From NCBI GenBank assembly GCA_001275005.1, contig JWZX01001422.1, positions 1 to 10,188 of the forward strand: DNA of 10,188 bases. Reading direction: 5' to 3'. Below are positions 1 through 6,430 of the stretch, piece after piece; the stretch's first letter is position 1; each line of letters begins with the position of its first letter. The stretch is from Chrysochromulina tobinii. Lineage: Eukaryota; Haptophyta; Prymnesiales; Chrysochromulinaceae. The notes under the pieces were generated by a model that was given only the letters and a program-made list of their open reading frames with translations, was not told the origin of the DNA and made no database searches. The position numbers were made by a program, and so were the translations under genes.

Positions 1-54
1 GAGGAGGAGGAGGAGGAGGAGGAGGAGGAGGGCGAGGATGAGGATGAGGATGAG
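1..54. repeat. GAG trinucleotide microsatellite grading into GAGGAT
   Basis: Ten uninterrupted GAG units (1-30) are followed by GGC and then three GAGGAT units (34-51) and a further GAG. The run may begin to the left of the window. It is in frame with the putative acidic tail ending at 66. Looser GAG-rich sequence continues to about 95 beyond that stop codon. Confidence 0.9.
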
Positions 55-66
55 GAAGGCGAGTAG
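1..66 (+). CDS. C-terminal end of an unidentified protein with an acidic tail (partial, enters from left edge)
   Basis: Frame 1 reads ten Glu codons (all GAG), then GEDEDEDEEGE, then TAG at 64-66. Once the pure GAG run ends, the sequence changes to GAT and GAA codons but stays acidic in this frame, which is what a real Asp/Glu-rich C-terminus would show and what a drifting triplet repeat would not necessarily show. Acidic tails of this kind are common on chromatin, ribosome-associated and other nuclear proteins, but nothing here identifies the family. It would converge on the minus-strand glycosyltransferase gene that ends at 392. The alternative is a non-coding GAG microsatellite that happens to run into a stop. 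Only 21 residues are visible, so the call is tentative. Confidence 0.42.
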   Translation, partial: EEEEEEEEEEGEDEDEDEEGE

Positions 67-391
67 GAGGAGCAGGGAGGAGGAGGCGAAAGTAGGTAAC
101 CGGAACAGCTTGGGGGGGGCTGACCCCTGACGTAACTTGGCCGATGTCGATGCGGGGAAATGTATAATGTTCCGTCACTTTGTCGCTTTCCCAGCCTACC
201 TTCTTCTTTTTTCATCCTCGATCTTGTGATGATGTACCAAAATCGCTTCGTACCGGACTAATCGGGACACTGGGTCAAAGATCAAAGACGACCCAGCGCG
301 ACACCGCCGCGACACCGCCGCCATCGCGTCCTCGAGCGAACAGATAACAGTCTCCCGCCGCTCCCCCGGCGCGCGGCTGTGGGGCTGCTCC
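67..391. other. Intergenic spacer between convergent genes (3' regions)
   Basis: No gene is supported here. The first 30 bases are GAG-rich leftovers of the microsatellite. There is a run of eight G at 112-119. The middle part, about 150-240, is the most AT-rich part of this end of the window, which suits 3' untranslated regions of two converging genes. I found no canonical AATAAA on either strand. Open frames that cross this region are extensions of shadow frames of the glycosyltransferase gene. Confidence 0.6.
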
Positions 392-2536
392 TCACGCGTT
401 GGTGACCTTGAATGAGCCGCCGCCCTTGCGGAACTCGTCCTGGATCGTGTGGAACTGGCGCGAGAACGGGTTGGGAGACAGGTCAGGGTAGTTGCTGGGC
501 ACCTCGACGAGCTGCACGTCGCCGTCCTTGGCGCGCCCCTCGCAAAAGGGTGGCGGCTTGTCCGCGGACGAGTGGAATGGCGGCGGGCCGATGAGGAACT
601 TGCACGGGAAGGAGCGGCCGGGCGTGCCGTGGCAGCACGGCGAGTAGAACGGGATGCAGCCAGCACGCGGGCCGACGCAGGCGCCGTCCTCGTAGCAAAA
701 GTGTCGCGAGTAGGGCACGAGAGCCGGCGCGAGACCGGCCCAGAGGGCTGCCTCCTGCCTCTCCTCAAAGCCACAGAAGCGGTCCTTGGCCACGGCGAGC
801 TCGAGGACGCGCGTGCGTTCATAGGGCTTGAGTGCGGCGCGCGCCTCGTTGGCACTCATGGGGCCGGTCTTGAGCCGGACCCAGGAAGACTTGAGGGCGG
901 GTGAGAGGCGCGGGTCCGAAAGGAAGCCAGACTCGCGGAAGGCGATGGGCAGCTCGGACTGGAACCAGCGTGGCAGGTTGAGGATGTGGTCTGCTGGGCA
1001 GTCGAAGGGAAGGGTCATGCCAAACGCACCGCCCACGCGGCAGTGCTTCATCTCCTTCCAGATGTTGTCGCAGTAGCAGAGCATCCGAGGAAGCACCAGA
1101 GTGCGGTTGAGCGCGATCGCGAGCGCGAGAGCGTCGCGCAGCACCGTGCGCAGCTGCGTCTCCTCGCGATTAAAGCGGTCGGCCGCCTGGGCGGTCGTCA
1201 CGTTGCCCGGCAGGTAGTCGATCGGGAGGGTCGCAGCCTCGGGCGCGACCGCGAGGTAGTAGCCGTCGTTGAAGTACGAGGGAGGGTCCACCTGCCACAC
1301 GCGCCCCTCGCGCATCCGCTGCCGCTTGCCGTACGGGAACGCGGAGTCGTCGCCATACTGATAAGTCATGTGCACCACAAAGGGGGGCGGATGATCTTTC
1401 TTTTGATAGAGGCGCTGCACGAAGAAGGTGTGACCGTTGGCAAAGTAGCGAAGCGGCAGGCGCGCGATCTTGATCTTGTCATTCCACGCGAGGAAGATGG
1501 GGCGGACCGCCGAACGGCCCTTCGGGTCGGGTGGCGGGTCCCAGGTCTTCGAGTGGAAGTTCTCGCGCATGAGCAGGTTGAGAGCCGCCTGGTCTCGCAC
1601 CATAATGTCGCGCGTGCTCTCGATCTTCGCCTTCCACGCTCCGAGAAAGTCAAGCACTGCTTGGCGTGAACGCATGTACACGAGCCCTGTGTTGTGGTCC
1701 ACGTGCCAGCAGCCGTTGTGCTGGTCGCCCTCGATGTCGATGCAGTCCGTGGTGGTGAAGATGTCGACGTGCTGCATCGGGAACTCGTTGACGAAGACGG
1801 CCGGGTTCCCCATCCACCCCGTATCGGCGTCGCAGGCCCACACGTTGAACCCCATCCGCAGGACGCGGGTGTAGAAGGTCACCTTGAGGGCGGCCATGCG
1901 TTTGTATGCGCCGTAGTCGAAGCGCAGGTTGGCCGCATTCCTGTTCGCGATCGAGGTGCCCTCGATAGGCAGATGGTCGACGCCCGAAGCCTCGCAGATC
2001 TCGGCCATCCTGGCATCGAGCGTGCCCACCACGGTCGTCGTCAAGCCCGCGCGACGCAGGTTGGCCACCCAGTTGAGCGCAAACGGCGCCATCGACGAGG
2101 ACGCGAAGCTCACGTACAGGTCGGTGCCCTTGCGCATGGCCGCGAGCCTGGGCGGTAGGGTTTCGCCCGGAGGCACGACCACGCGCTCCGCGAGCGGCAC
2201 CTCCTCCGCCTCGACGGAAGGCGGTGGCGGAGGCATGTGCACCGCGATGAGCTCCGAGGCGTTGGACGCCGCCAATTGCGGCGGCACGTGCTGCTGCTGC
2301 GGCGCCTGCGACTGCTGCTGCTGCCGCGGCAGGCCAGCCGACTGCTGCTGTGTCTGTGGCACGCGGCCGGCCGATGATGCCCTGAGCATCGCCTCACGAC
2401 TGGCGGCCGACGCGGCGGTGCCGCCCGAGACCTGAGCGCTCGAGGTGTAGGCGGCCGGTCGCGAGAAGTACATGTTGGCCAGGAGCAGTAGCGCGGCCGC
2501 GCCGACGAGCAGCCGGGCGCAGCGACCACCGCTCAT
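392..2536 (-). CDS. GT77-type glycosyltransferase, XEG113/RRA (extensin arabinosyltransferase)-like, type II Golgi membrane protein
   Basis: A 714-residue protein. Start: the chosen ATG at 2536 has a purine at -3 and puts a signal anchor at the very N-terminus (RLLVGAAALLLLANMYF, residues about 8-24). An in-frame ATG 25 codons upstream (2611) has a poor context and would bury the anchor. Residues about 30-125 form a Gln/Pro-rich stem with a PPPPP stretch near 102-106. The Nucleotid_trans-type (PF03407) catalytic domain spans about 138-403. It has FDYGAYKRMAALK near 206, then ACDADTGWMGNP with the DxD metal/nucleotide-sugar motif at D236-A-D238, and later GCWHVDHNTGLVYMRS. Residues about 455-491 (ETQLRTVLRDALALAIALNRTLVLP) and the following CPADH resemble the second half of plant XEG113. 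The C-terminus (614-665) is Cys-rich, with seven Cys in 52 residues. Known for the family: XEG113 and RRA transfer arabinose onto hydroxyproline-linked chains of extensins in the Golgi. The exact sugar and acceptor here are inferred. It is transcribed away from the SPPPP membrane protein gene at 2680. Confidence 0.85.
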   Translation of the reverse strand: MSGGRCARLLVGAAALLLLANMYFSRPAAYTSSAQVSGGTAASAASREAMLRASSAGRVPQTQQQSAGLPRQQQQSQAPQQQHVPPQLAASNASELIAVHMPPPPPSVEAEEVPLAERVVVPPGETLPPRLAAMRKGTDLYVSFASSSMAPFALNWVANLRRAGLTTTVVGTLDARMAEICEASGVDHLPIEGTSIANRNAANLRFDYGAYKRMAALKVTFYTRVLRMGFNVWACDADTGWMGNPAVFVNEFPMQHVDIFTTTDCIDIEGDQHNGCWHVDHNTGLVYMRSRQAVLDFLGAWKAKIESTRDIMVRDQAALNLLMRENFHSKTWDPPPDPKGRSAVRPIFLAWNDKIKIARLPLRYFANGHTFFVQRLYQKKDHPPPFVVHMTYQYGDDSAFPYGKRQRMREGRVWQVDPPSYFNDGYYLAVAPEAATLPIDYLPGNVTTAQAADRFNREETQLRTVLRDALALAIALNRTLVLPRMLCYCDNIWKEMKHCRVGGAFGMTLPFDCPADHILNLPRWFQSELPIAFRESGFLSDPRLSPALKSSWVRLKTGPMSANEARAALKPYERTRVLELAVAKDRFCGFEERQEAALWAGLAPALVPYSRHFCYEDGACVGPRAGCIPFYSPCCHGTPGRSFPCKFLIGPPPFHSSADKPPPFCEGRAKDGDVQLVEVPSNYPDLSPNPFSRQFHTIQDEFRKGGGSFKVTNA

Positions 2537-2679
2537 TGCACCGAGTGTGAAGAGAGAAGTTAAAAAGTTGTGAACACTGTCACCTTGTGATTCACGAAGC
2601 CAATCGTGCATGCACACGAAAACAGTCCACCTTTCAGAATTTGTCTCGGGTTCCCTGGGTCCGCGGCACGTGAGTGGTT
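2537..2679. promoter_or_regulatory. Short divergent intergenic region, probable shared bidirectional promoter
   Basis: About 143 bp separate the starts of two divergently oriented genes, so both promoters must lie here or reach into the neighbouring gene. It contains a palindromic CACGTG (2667-2672), a G-box/E-box core bound by bZIP or bHLH factors in many eukaryotes, and an A-rich stretch (AAGTTAAAAAGTTG) around 2558-2571. I see no TATA box at a convincing distance for either gene. The role as a promoter is inferred from gene orientation; the factor binding is speculative. Confidence 0.5.
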
Positions 2680-2710
2680 ATGAGAGTGCCACAATTCGTG
2701 AGTGGTTATG
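2669..2710 (+). repeat. 14-bp direct repeat pair (CGTGAGTGGTTATG)
   Basis: The 14-mer occurs exactly at 2669-2682 and again at 2697-2710, 28 bp apart. The first copy overlaps the CACGTG palindrome and includes the ATG chosen as the start of the SPPPP gene. Each copy also contains GTGAGT, which fits a splice-donor consensus. It could be a duplicated regulatory site, a small tandem duplication, or part of an unrecognised 5' exon boundary. Confidence 0.75.
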
Positions 2711-3627
2711 TGCTGCTGCGGAGCAGGCTGTGCACGAGCCAGTCTTTACTGCCCTCGATCCACTGCGGAAAACCCTGCTTGACTGGCCGGACATGCGGCA
2801 GCCTGCCCTACATCATAGCAGGATTCACCTGTGAGGACTTTGCTCAAATCGGCTGCAATTGCCAGGGCTGCTGCACGAATCCATCGCCGCCGCCGCCGTT
2901 ACCCCCGTCGCCGCTGCCTCCACCTCCGAGGCCTCCGCCTCCGAGTCTGCCACCGCCAAGCCCACCTCCGCCGTCGGCTCCTCGGCCATCTCTGCCACCA
3001 CCACCGCCTTCCCCAAGCCCACCTCCACCCTCGGCTCCTCCGCCCATGCCGCCGCCGCCGTCACTACCACTACTGCCTCCCCCATCACGACCCCCACCAT
3101 CGCCTCCGCCACCGTCACCGACGCGATCACCGTCGCCATCGCCAGCGCCTGTGCCGCCGCAGCCGCTGGCGACTGCTGTGGAGATGACGGCCTGGTGGTT
3201 CTCGGCGGGCATCATCTGCGGCGGCGCCACACTCCTTTTCGCACGCCATCGGTCAGCCCGTAACGACAAGAATATTCACCAATATTCGCGCGCGCACACT
3301 CAAGACGTTACTCAAGACGTTACTCAAGACGACACGGCGAATGCATGCAGGGCGACACGTTACACCGTCCGATTTGGGTCGAGGCGTTACATGTACCCGG
3401 GGCGTTACACTCGGAGGGCCGATTCGGACGTTGACTACAACGATGGTGCCACGGTCGTAGGCTACAATGACGGTGCCACGGTCATAGGCTGCAACGACGG
3501 TGCCACGGTCATAGGCTGCAACGACGGTGCCACGGTCATAGGCTGCAACGACGGTGCCACGAGCGTTGGCGCCAACGACGGCGCCACAAATTACAACGAC
3601 GGTGCCACGGTTTTGGATTATGCCTGA
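2680..3627 (+). CDS. Single-pass membrane protein: Cys-rich head, SPPPP (extensin/pherophorin-like) stalk, TM helix, NDGAT-repeat tail
   Basis: A 315-residue frame from the ATG at 2680. Residues 29-65 hold a Cys-rich head: HCGKPCLTGRTCG, then TCEDFAQIGCNCQGCC. The ending CxC-x-GCC resembles short Cys motifs I associate with secreted proteins of haptophytes and other algae. Residues 68-162 are almost only Pro and Ser, with four SPPPP motifs (Ser 69, 94, 113, 141), as in extensins and pherophorins where prolines are hydroxylated and glycosylated. A hydrophobic helix (AWWFSAGIICGGATLLFA, about 171-188) is followed by RHRSAR, which suggests an outside head and a cytosolic tail. The tail has TQDV repeats and seven NDGAT repeats (253-311). 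The extreme N-terminus is the weak part: the signal peptide is not convincing, and GTGAGT donor-like sites at 2670 and 2698 and a TAGCAG acceptor-like site ending at 2821 leave room for a spliced first exon. The head, stalk and TM helix being in one frame argues strongly that the body is real. Confidence 0.72.
   Translation: MRVPQFVSGYVLLRSRLCTSQSLLPSIHCGKPCLTGRTCGSLPYIIAGFTCEDFAQIGCNCQGCCTNPSPPPPLPPSPLPPPPRPPPPSLPPPSPPPPSAPRPSLPPPPPSPSPPPPSAPPPMPPPPSLPLLPPPSRPPPSPPPPSPTRSPSPSPAPVPPQPLATAVEMTAWWFSAGIICGGATLLFARHRSARNDKNIHQYSRAHTQDVTQDVTQDDTANACRATRYTVRFGSRRYMYPGRYTRRADSDVDYNDGATVVGYNDGATVIGCNDGATVIGCNDGATVIGCNDGATSVGANDGATNYNDGATVLDYA
3298..3330 (+). repeat. 12-bp tandem repeat (ACTCAAGACGTT), 2.75 copies
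   Basis: Two identical 12-bp units (3298-3309, 3310-3321) and nine bases of a third. In the frame of the membrane protein it encodes TQDVTQDVTQDD in the cytosolic tail just after the TM helix. The period is a multiple of three, so changes in copy number would keep the frame. Confidence 0.9.
3436..3612 (+). repeat. 27-bp tandem repeat encoding (Y/C)NDGATVIG, seven NDGAT units
   Basis: Units begin at 3436, 3463, 3490, 3517, 3544, 3571 (shortened to 21 bp) and 3592. The two central units are identical. Among the seven copies every base difference inside the five-codon NDGAT core (AAC/AAT, GAT/GAC, GGT/GGC, ACG/ACA) is synonymous, while the linker codons vary in amino acid (YVVG, YVIG, CVIG, CSVG, AN, YVLD). 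This indicates that the plus-strand frame of the membrane protein is the translated one, since the period keeps other frames open too. Confidence 0.92.
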
Positions 3628-4043
3628 CGGTCCCACACGAGTCGCGGGGGGGGGGTCGTTCGGATAAAACTTGAGAAAGGGTCAGTTGAAACGACACACA
3701 AGGTACCGACCAGCCACTACATGTACTACTGTCCACGAAACACAGACTGGCGCTGCGGTCGCGTCGCTCGGTGGACTAACACACCGGCGAGGATTTTCAA
3801 GGATCCGGACCCACCCACCGCCCCAGCCACGCTACATCTATCGGCCCACTTGCGAGCCATTTTTGGATCTATTGTTCACGTGAATGCCCCGCGAGATGGT
3901 CCCTCGACTGCGACCTTGGCGATCCCTTTCGGCAGCCGAATTTTCTCCTTCCTCAGTCGTCAGACGGAAGGAACTTCTTCCACCCATTTCTTGGCGCCAC
4001 GACCTCTTTAATCTTTGCTTCGGTGTGCGCGTCCGCCCTCGCC
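3628..4043. other. Intergenic region: 3' end of membrane-protein gene and 5' region of EEP gene
   Basis: No gene is supported in these 416 bp. There is a run of ten G at 3646-3655. The part just before the EEP gene is pyrimidine-rich, and TTTTCTCCTTCCTCAG (3941-3956) looks like a splice acceptor, so a 5'UTR intron is possible. The immediate start context GCCATGC fits a eukaryotic initiation site. Short open frames on both strands (for example 3671-3883 plus and 3838-4122 minus) show no recognisable composition or motif and are treated as chance. Confidence 0.55.
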
Positions 4044-6218
4044 ATGCCTTCATCCAAGGTGCGCGTCGTGCAATGGAACGTGCTCGAAGACGGGCTGAGT
4101 GACACGCCTCATGCGATCTCATTCCCGCCCGCCTTCGTCACGGCCTTTGGCGCGCTGGCAAGCGAGCTGAGCATGGACGCAGACGGGAGGCCATTCTTCG
4201 GCTTCTCCACTTCGCGCGACTTTACGGCATTGCCGGAGGTGGTGCCCATCGACTCGCTGCACGCGCTTATGGGCTTCGTGGACGTGTTGTACAATGCGTG
4301 CTACCACGCCACGGGCGGCGAGGCGCAGCTGGACGGCGTGACGCTGGGCAACACGTTGCGTACGCTCTTCCTGACGAGCGCACTCACGGACGCGACGGCG
4401 GCGCCAAGCATGGCGAATGCATGGGCGTGCTCCGCCTTCGAGTCCGAGCTGCACAAGGCAACCGCTGGCCTCGGGGATGTCGAGGTGGCACGCGCCAGGC
4501 TGTGGGAAGTCCGAGGGCAGATCTTCGAGCCTCGGCACGGGACGCTGCGCTGGCCAGGCGCACTGGCCGCGCGGATCGCCAAGCGCGGCTCGCCCCTGTA
4601 TCGCACGTGGATGGGCCTCGATAGGAGTCATCAGCCCATCGTTCGTGGCCTACGTCTCTTCTATGCGCCGACCGAGACGGCGCTCGACGACGAGCGTACG
4701 GCAAGCGCGCTGCGCCGCTTCTGCCGTGTCGTGCGGGCGGGCGCACCCGCGACGACGCCCTCGACGGACCTCGAGGCGAGCTTGGAGGGCGGCGAGGGCG
4801 GCGGCGAGGGCGAGGGCGGCGGCGAGGGCGACGGCGCGAGGGCGCTGATCGAGATGGTGCTCGCGCCTGATGACACTCTCCTCTCGCTGCGCACGCCGAC
4901 TCTCGCGGCCGCGCTGCACTGGCTCGTGCAGCGGATGTGTGAGCATGCAGGCAACAACCCGAGGGCAGCAGCGGCGGTGGCTGCCTTTTGCGCGACGTGC
5001 CCGGTGGGCGAGGGCTCGGCGGCGGCCTCGGTGGTCAGTACGGCGGTGGCCAATACGATCGCCGATGACGCTGGCGCTCCATACGACGATGCGAGCACCG
5101 CCGCCACTCTGGACGCAGGCTCGAGCCCGAGCGCTTGGGCGACGGCCATCTACGCGCGTCTAGCAGCGCCTCTGGCGGCATGGCAGCGGAGTTCGGGGCT
5201 TGGCGAGCGGCACGCGCGGGTGAGTGCCACGCTGTCGCGCGTCAGCCCTGACCTGCTCTGTGCCGTCGAGGCGGACGCTTCCTGGCGCGCGCTGCCGCTG
5301 CCAGCGGGGCGGCGGTACGTGGCAGCTGAAGGTAAGGGAACTGCTCGGATTGTGTACGATGCGGACCTCTTCGAAGAGGCCACCGTCGCGACGTGCGGCG
5401 TGGAGGTGCCGAAGGCCATCCGCAGCCTTCGGGAGCGCGGCGCAGCCGAAAGTGCGGTGGCGCCCAAATCGTCGCGAGTGCTGCTGCTGCGCCGTAAGGC
5501 GGACGGTCGGCTGCTGCTGCTGCTCGCCGCCCACTTGGAGAGTGGCAAGCCAAGCGATAGCGTCAAGGTGGCCCTCCGCGCGGCACAACTCAAGGCGCTC
5601 CTGGGCGAGCTCGAGGAGGCCGCTTCGGCCCTACGCCAGGCCGGACGACAGGCGGTGCTCATCGTAGCTGGGGATCTCAATGCGGTGCGCGAGGAGTTTC
5701 TGTACGGCAACAGCGACGCCTTCTTTGAGGCCCCTGGCGTTCAAGCGATCGTGCCCCCGCTCCGCCGCCCCTCTCACGGCGCGGCGCGGATCGAACCGCC
5801 GGAGCCCCCGCTGGCAAAGCTCGGAGAGTCTGGCGAACTCTGCCTGGCATGCGCATCCGCTGACGGCGGCTGGCTGCGGGAGGTGTCGGCGGCGCCCGCG
5901 TGCGTGGCGGCCCAAGGCCATCCGGTGTGCACACGTGCCGGCTCCAACATGGCCATCGATTTCGTTCTGCTCGGCAGCCTCGGCGGCGGAGGCGGCGACG
6001 GCTCGGGCGGCAGTGGCTCGGACGGCGACGGCTGCTCGGGTGCACCGTATGCGCTCGTGCCGCCAGAGGACGTCGCTGCGTGTGCTGACCCCGTCGACGG
6101 CACGCGCGTGGCCATAGGGCAGTGGGGAAGCGACCACCTCCCCGTCGGGGCGGATCTCGAGATCGAGCTGCACCATCAGAGATGCGAGAGGGAAGGCTCA
6201 CAAGAGAACAACGAGTGA
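4044..6218 (+). CDS. Endonuclease/exonuclease/phosphatase (EEP) family protein, CCR4/nocturnin-like, with large insertions
   Basis: A 724-residue protein from ATG 4044 (context GCCATGC). A GTG-initiated extension to 4023 is unlikely in a eukaryote. The full EEP active-site series is visible in order: VVQWNVLEDGL with Asn12; PDLLCAVEAD with metal-binding Glu409; GTARIVYDADLF; LAAHLES with His497; VAGDLNA with Asp544 and Asn546; MAIDFVLL with Asp639; and WGSDHLP with Asp697 and His698. This suggests an active Mg-dependent phosphodiesterase or phosphatase. CCR4 members remove poly(A) tails, whereas nocturnin dephosphorylates NADP(H); the sequence alone does not decide between them. No mitochondrial or secretory signal is evident, so a cytosolic or nuclear site is the default. 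Odd: about 396 residues lie between Asn12 and Glu409, far more than is usual, with a TLRWPGALAARIA segment (about 167-179) that may match the family's LRW..R helix, and a Glu/Gly linker (EGGEGGGEGEGGGEGDG, 248-264). A second Gly/Ser-rich loop sits near 647-663. Parts of the extra length could be unspliced in-frame introns. Confidence 0.85.
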   Translation: MPSSKVRVVQWNVLEDGLSDTPHAISFPPAFVTAFGALASELSMDADGRPFFGFSTSRDFTALPEVVPIDSLHALMGFVDVLYNACYHATGGEAQLDGVTLGNTLRTLFLTSALTDATAAPSMANAWACSAFESELHKATAGLGDVEVARARLWEVRGQIFEPRHGTLRWPGALAARIAKRGSPLYRTWMGLDRSHQPIVRGLRLFYAPTETALDDERTASALRRFCRVVRAGAPATTPSTDLEASLEGGEGGGEGEGGGEGDGARALIEMVLAPDDTLLSLRTPTLAAALHWLVQRMCEHAGNNPRAAAAVAAFCATCPVGEGSAAASVVSTAVANTIADDAGAPYDDASTAATLDAGSSPSAWATAIYARLAAPLAAWQRSSGLGERHARVSATLSRVSPDLLCAVEADASWRALPLPAGRRYVAAEGKGTARIVYDADLFEEATVATCGVEVPKAIRSLRERGAAESAVAPKSSRVLLLRRKADGRLLLLLAAHLESGKPSDSVKVALRAAQLKALLGELEEAASALRQAGRQAVLIVAGDLNAVREEFLYGNSDAFFEAPGVQAIVPPLRRPSHGAARIEPPEPPLAKLGESGELCLACASADGGWLREVSAAPACVAAQGHPVCTRAGSNMAIDFVLLGSLGGGGGDGSGGSGSDGDGCSGAPYALVPPEDVAACADPVDGTRVAIGQWGSDHLPVGADLEIELHHQRCEREGSQENNE

Positions 6219-6430
6219 GTGTACCCGGGCTATGCCTCGCCTATGGGTTGTATTTCATAACGTCGATATCGATTCGATTACGAATAACTATCGGTCCGAT
6301 GTTGATGTTGCATGTTCATCTGAGTACAGAGAGGCCACATCGCATGGTAATCGCAAATCGGTCTCGGCGCCTCCCAGGGTCCCAGCCTCTCCAGCATCTG
6401 CTCTTATGTGTACTGTATGCTCTCCTCGCG
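6219..6430. other. Convergent intergenic spacer (3' ends of the EEP gene and the Ala-rich gene)
   Basis: A 212-bp spacer, clearly more AT-rich than the genes around it. It contains the 10-bp palindrome TCGATATCGA (6263-6272). No canonical poly(A) signal or gene is seen. Short frames starting in it (6232-6513 plus, 6122-6553 plus) are not supported. Confidence 0.6.

Noticed and set aside
986-1669. Plus-strand frame of 227 codons inside the glycosyltransferase gene
   Set aside because: Antisense shadow; the opposite strand has the DxD and family-like motifs in a continuous frame.
2844-3269. Minus-strand Gly-rich frame (GGGGLGGG)
   Set aside because: Antisense of the CCN-rich proline stalk. 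The plus-strand frame has the Cys head, SPPPP motifs and TM helix in one line.
3253-3636. Minus-strand frame with repeats such as AYDRGTVVA
   Set aside because: The 27-bp period keeps all frames open. Synonymous-only changes in NDGAT support the plus-strand frame instead.
4119-4631. Minus-strand frames across the EEP gene (also 5150-5710 and 5631-6176)
   Set aside because: Antisense shadows of a gene with all seven EEP catalytic positions.
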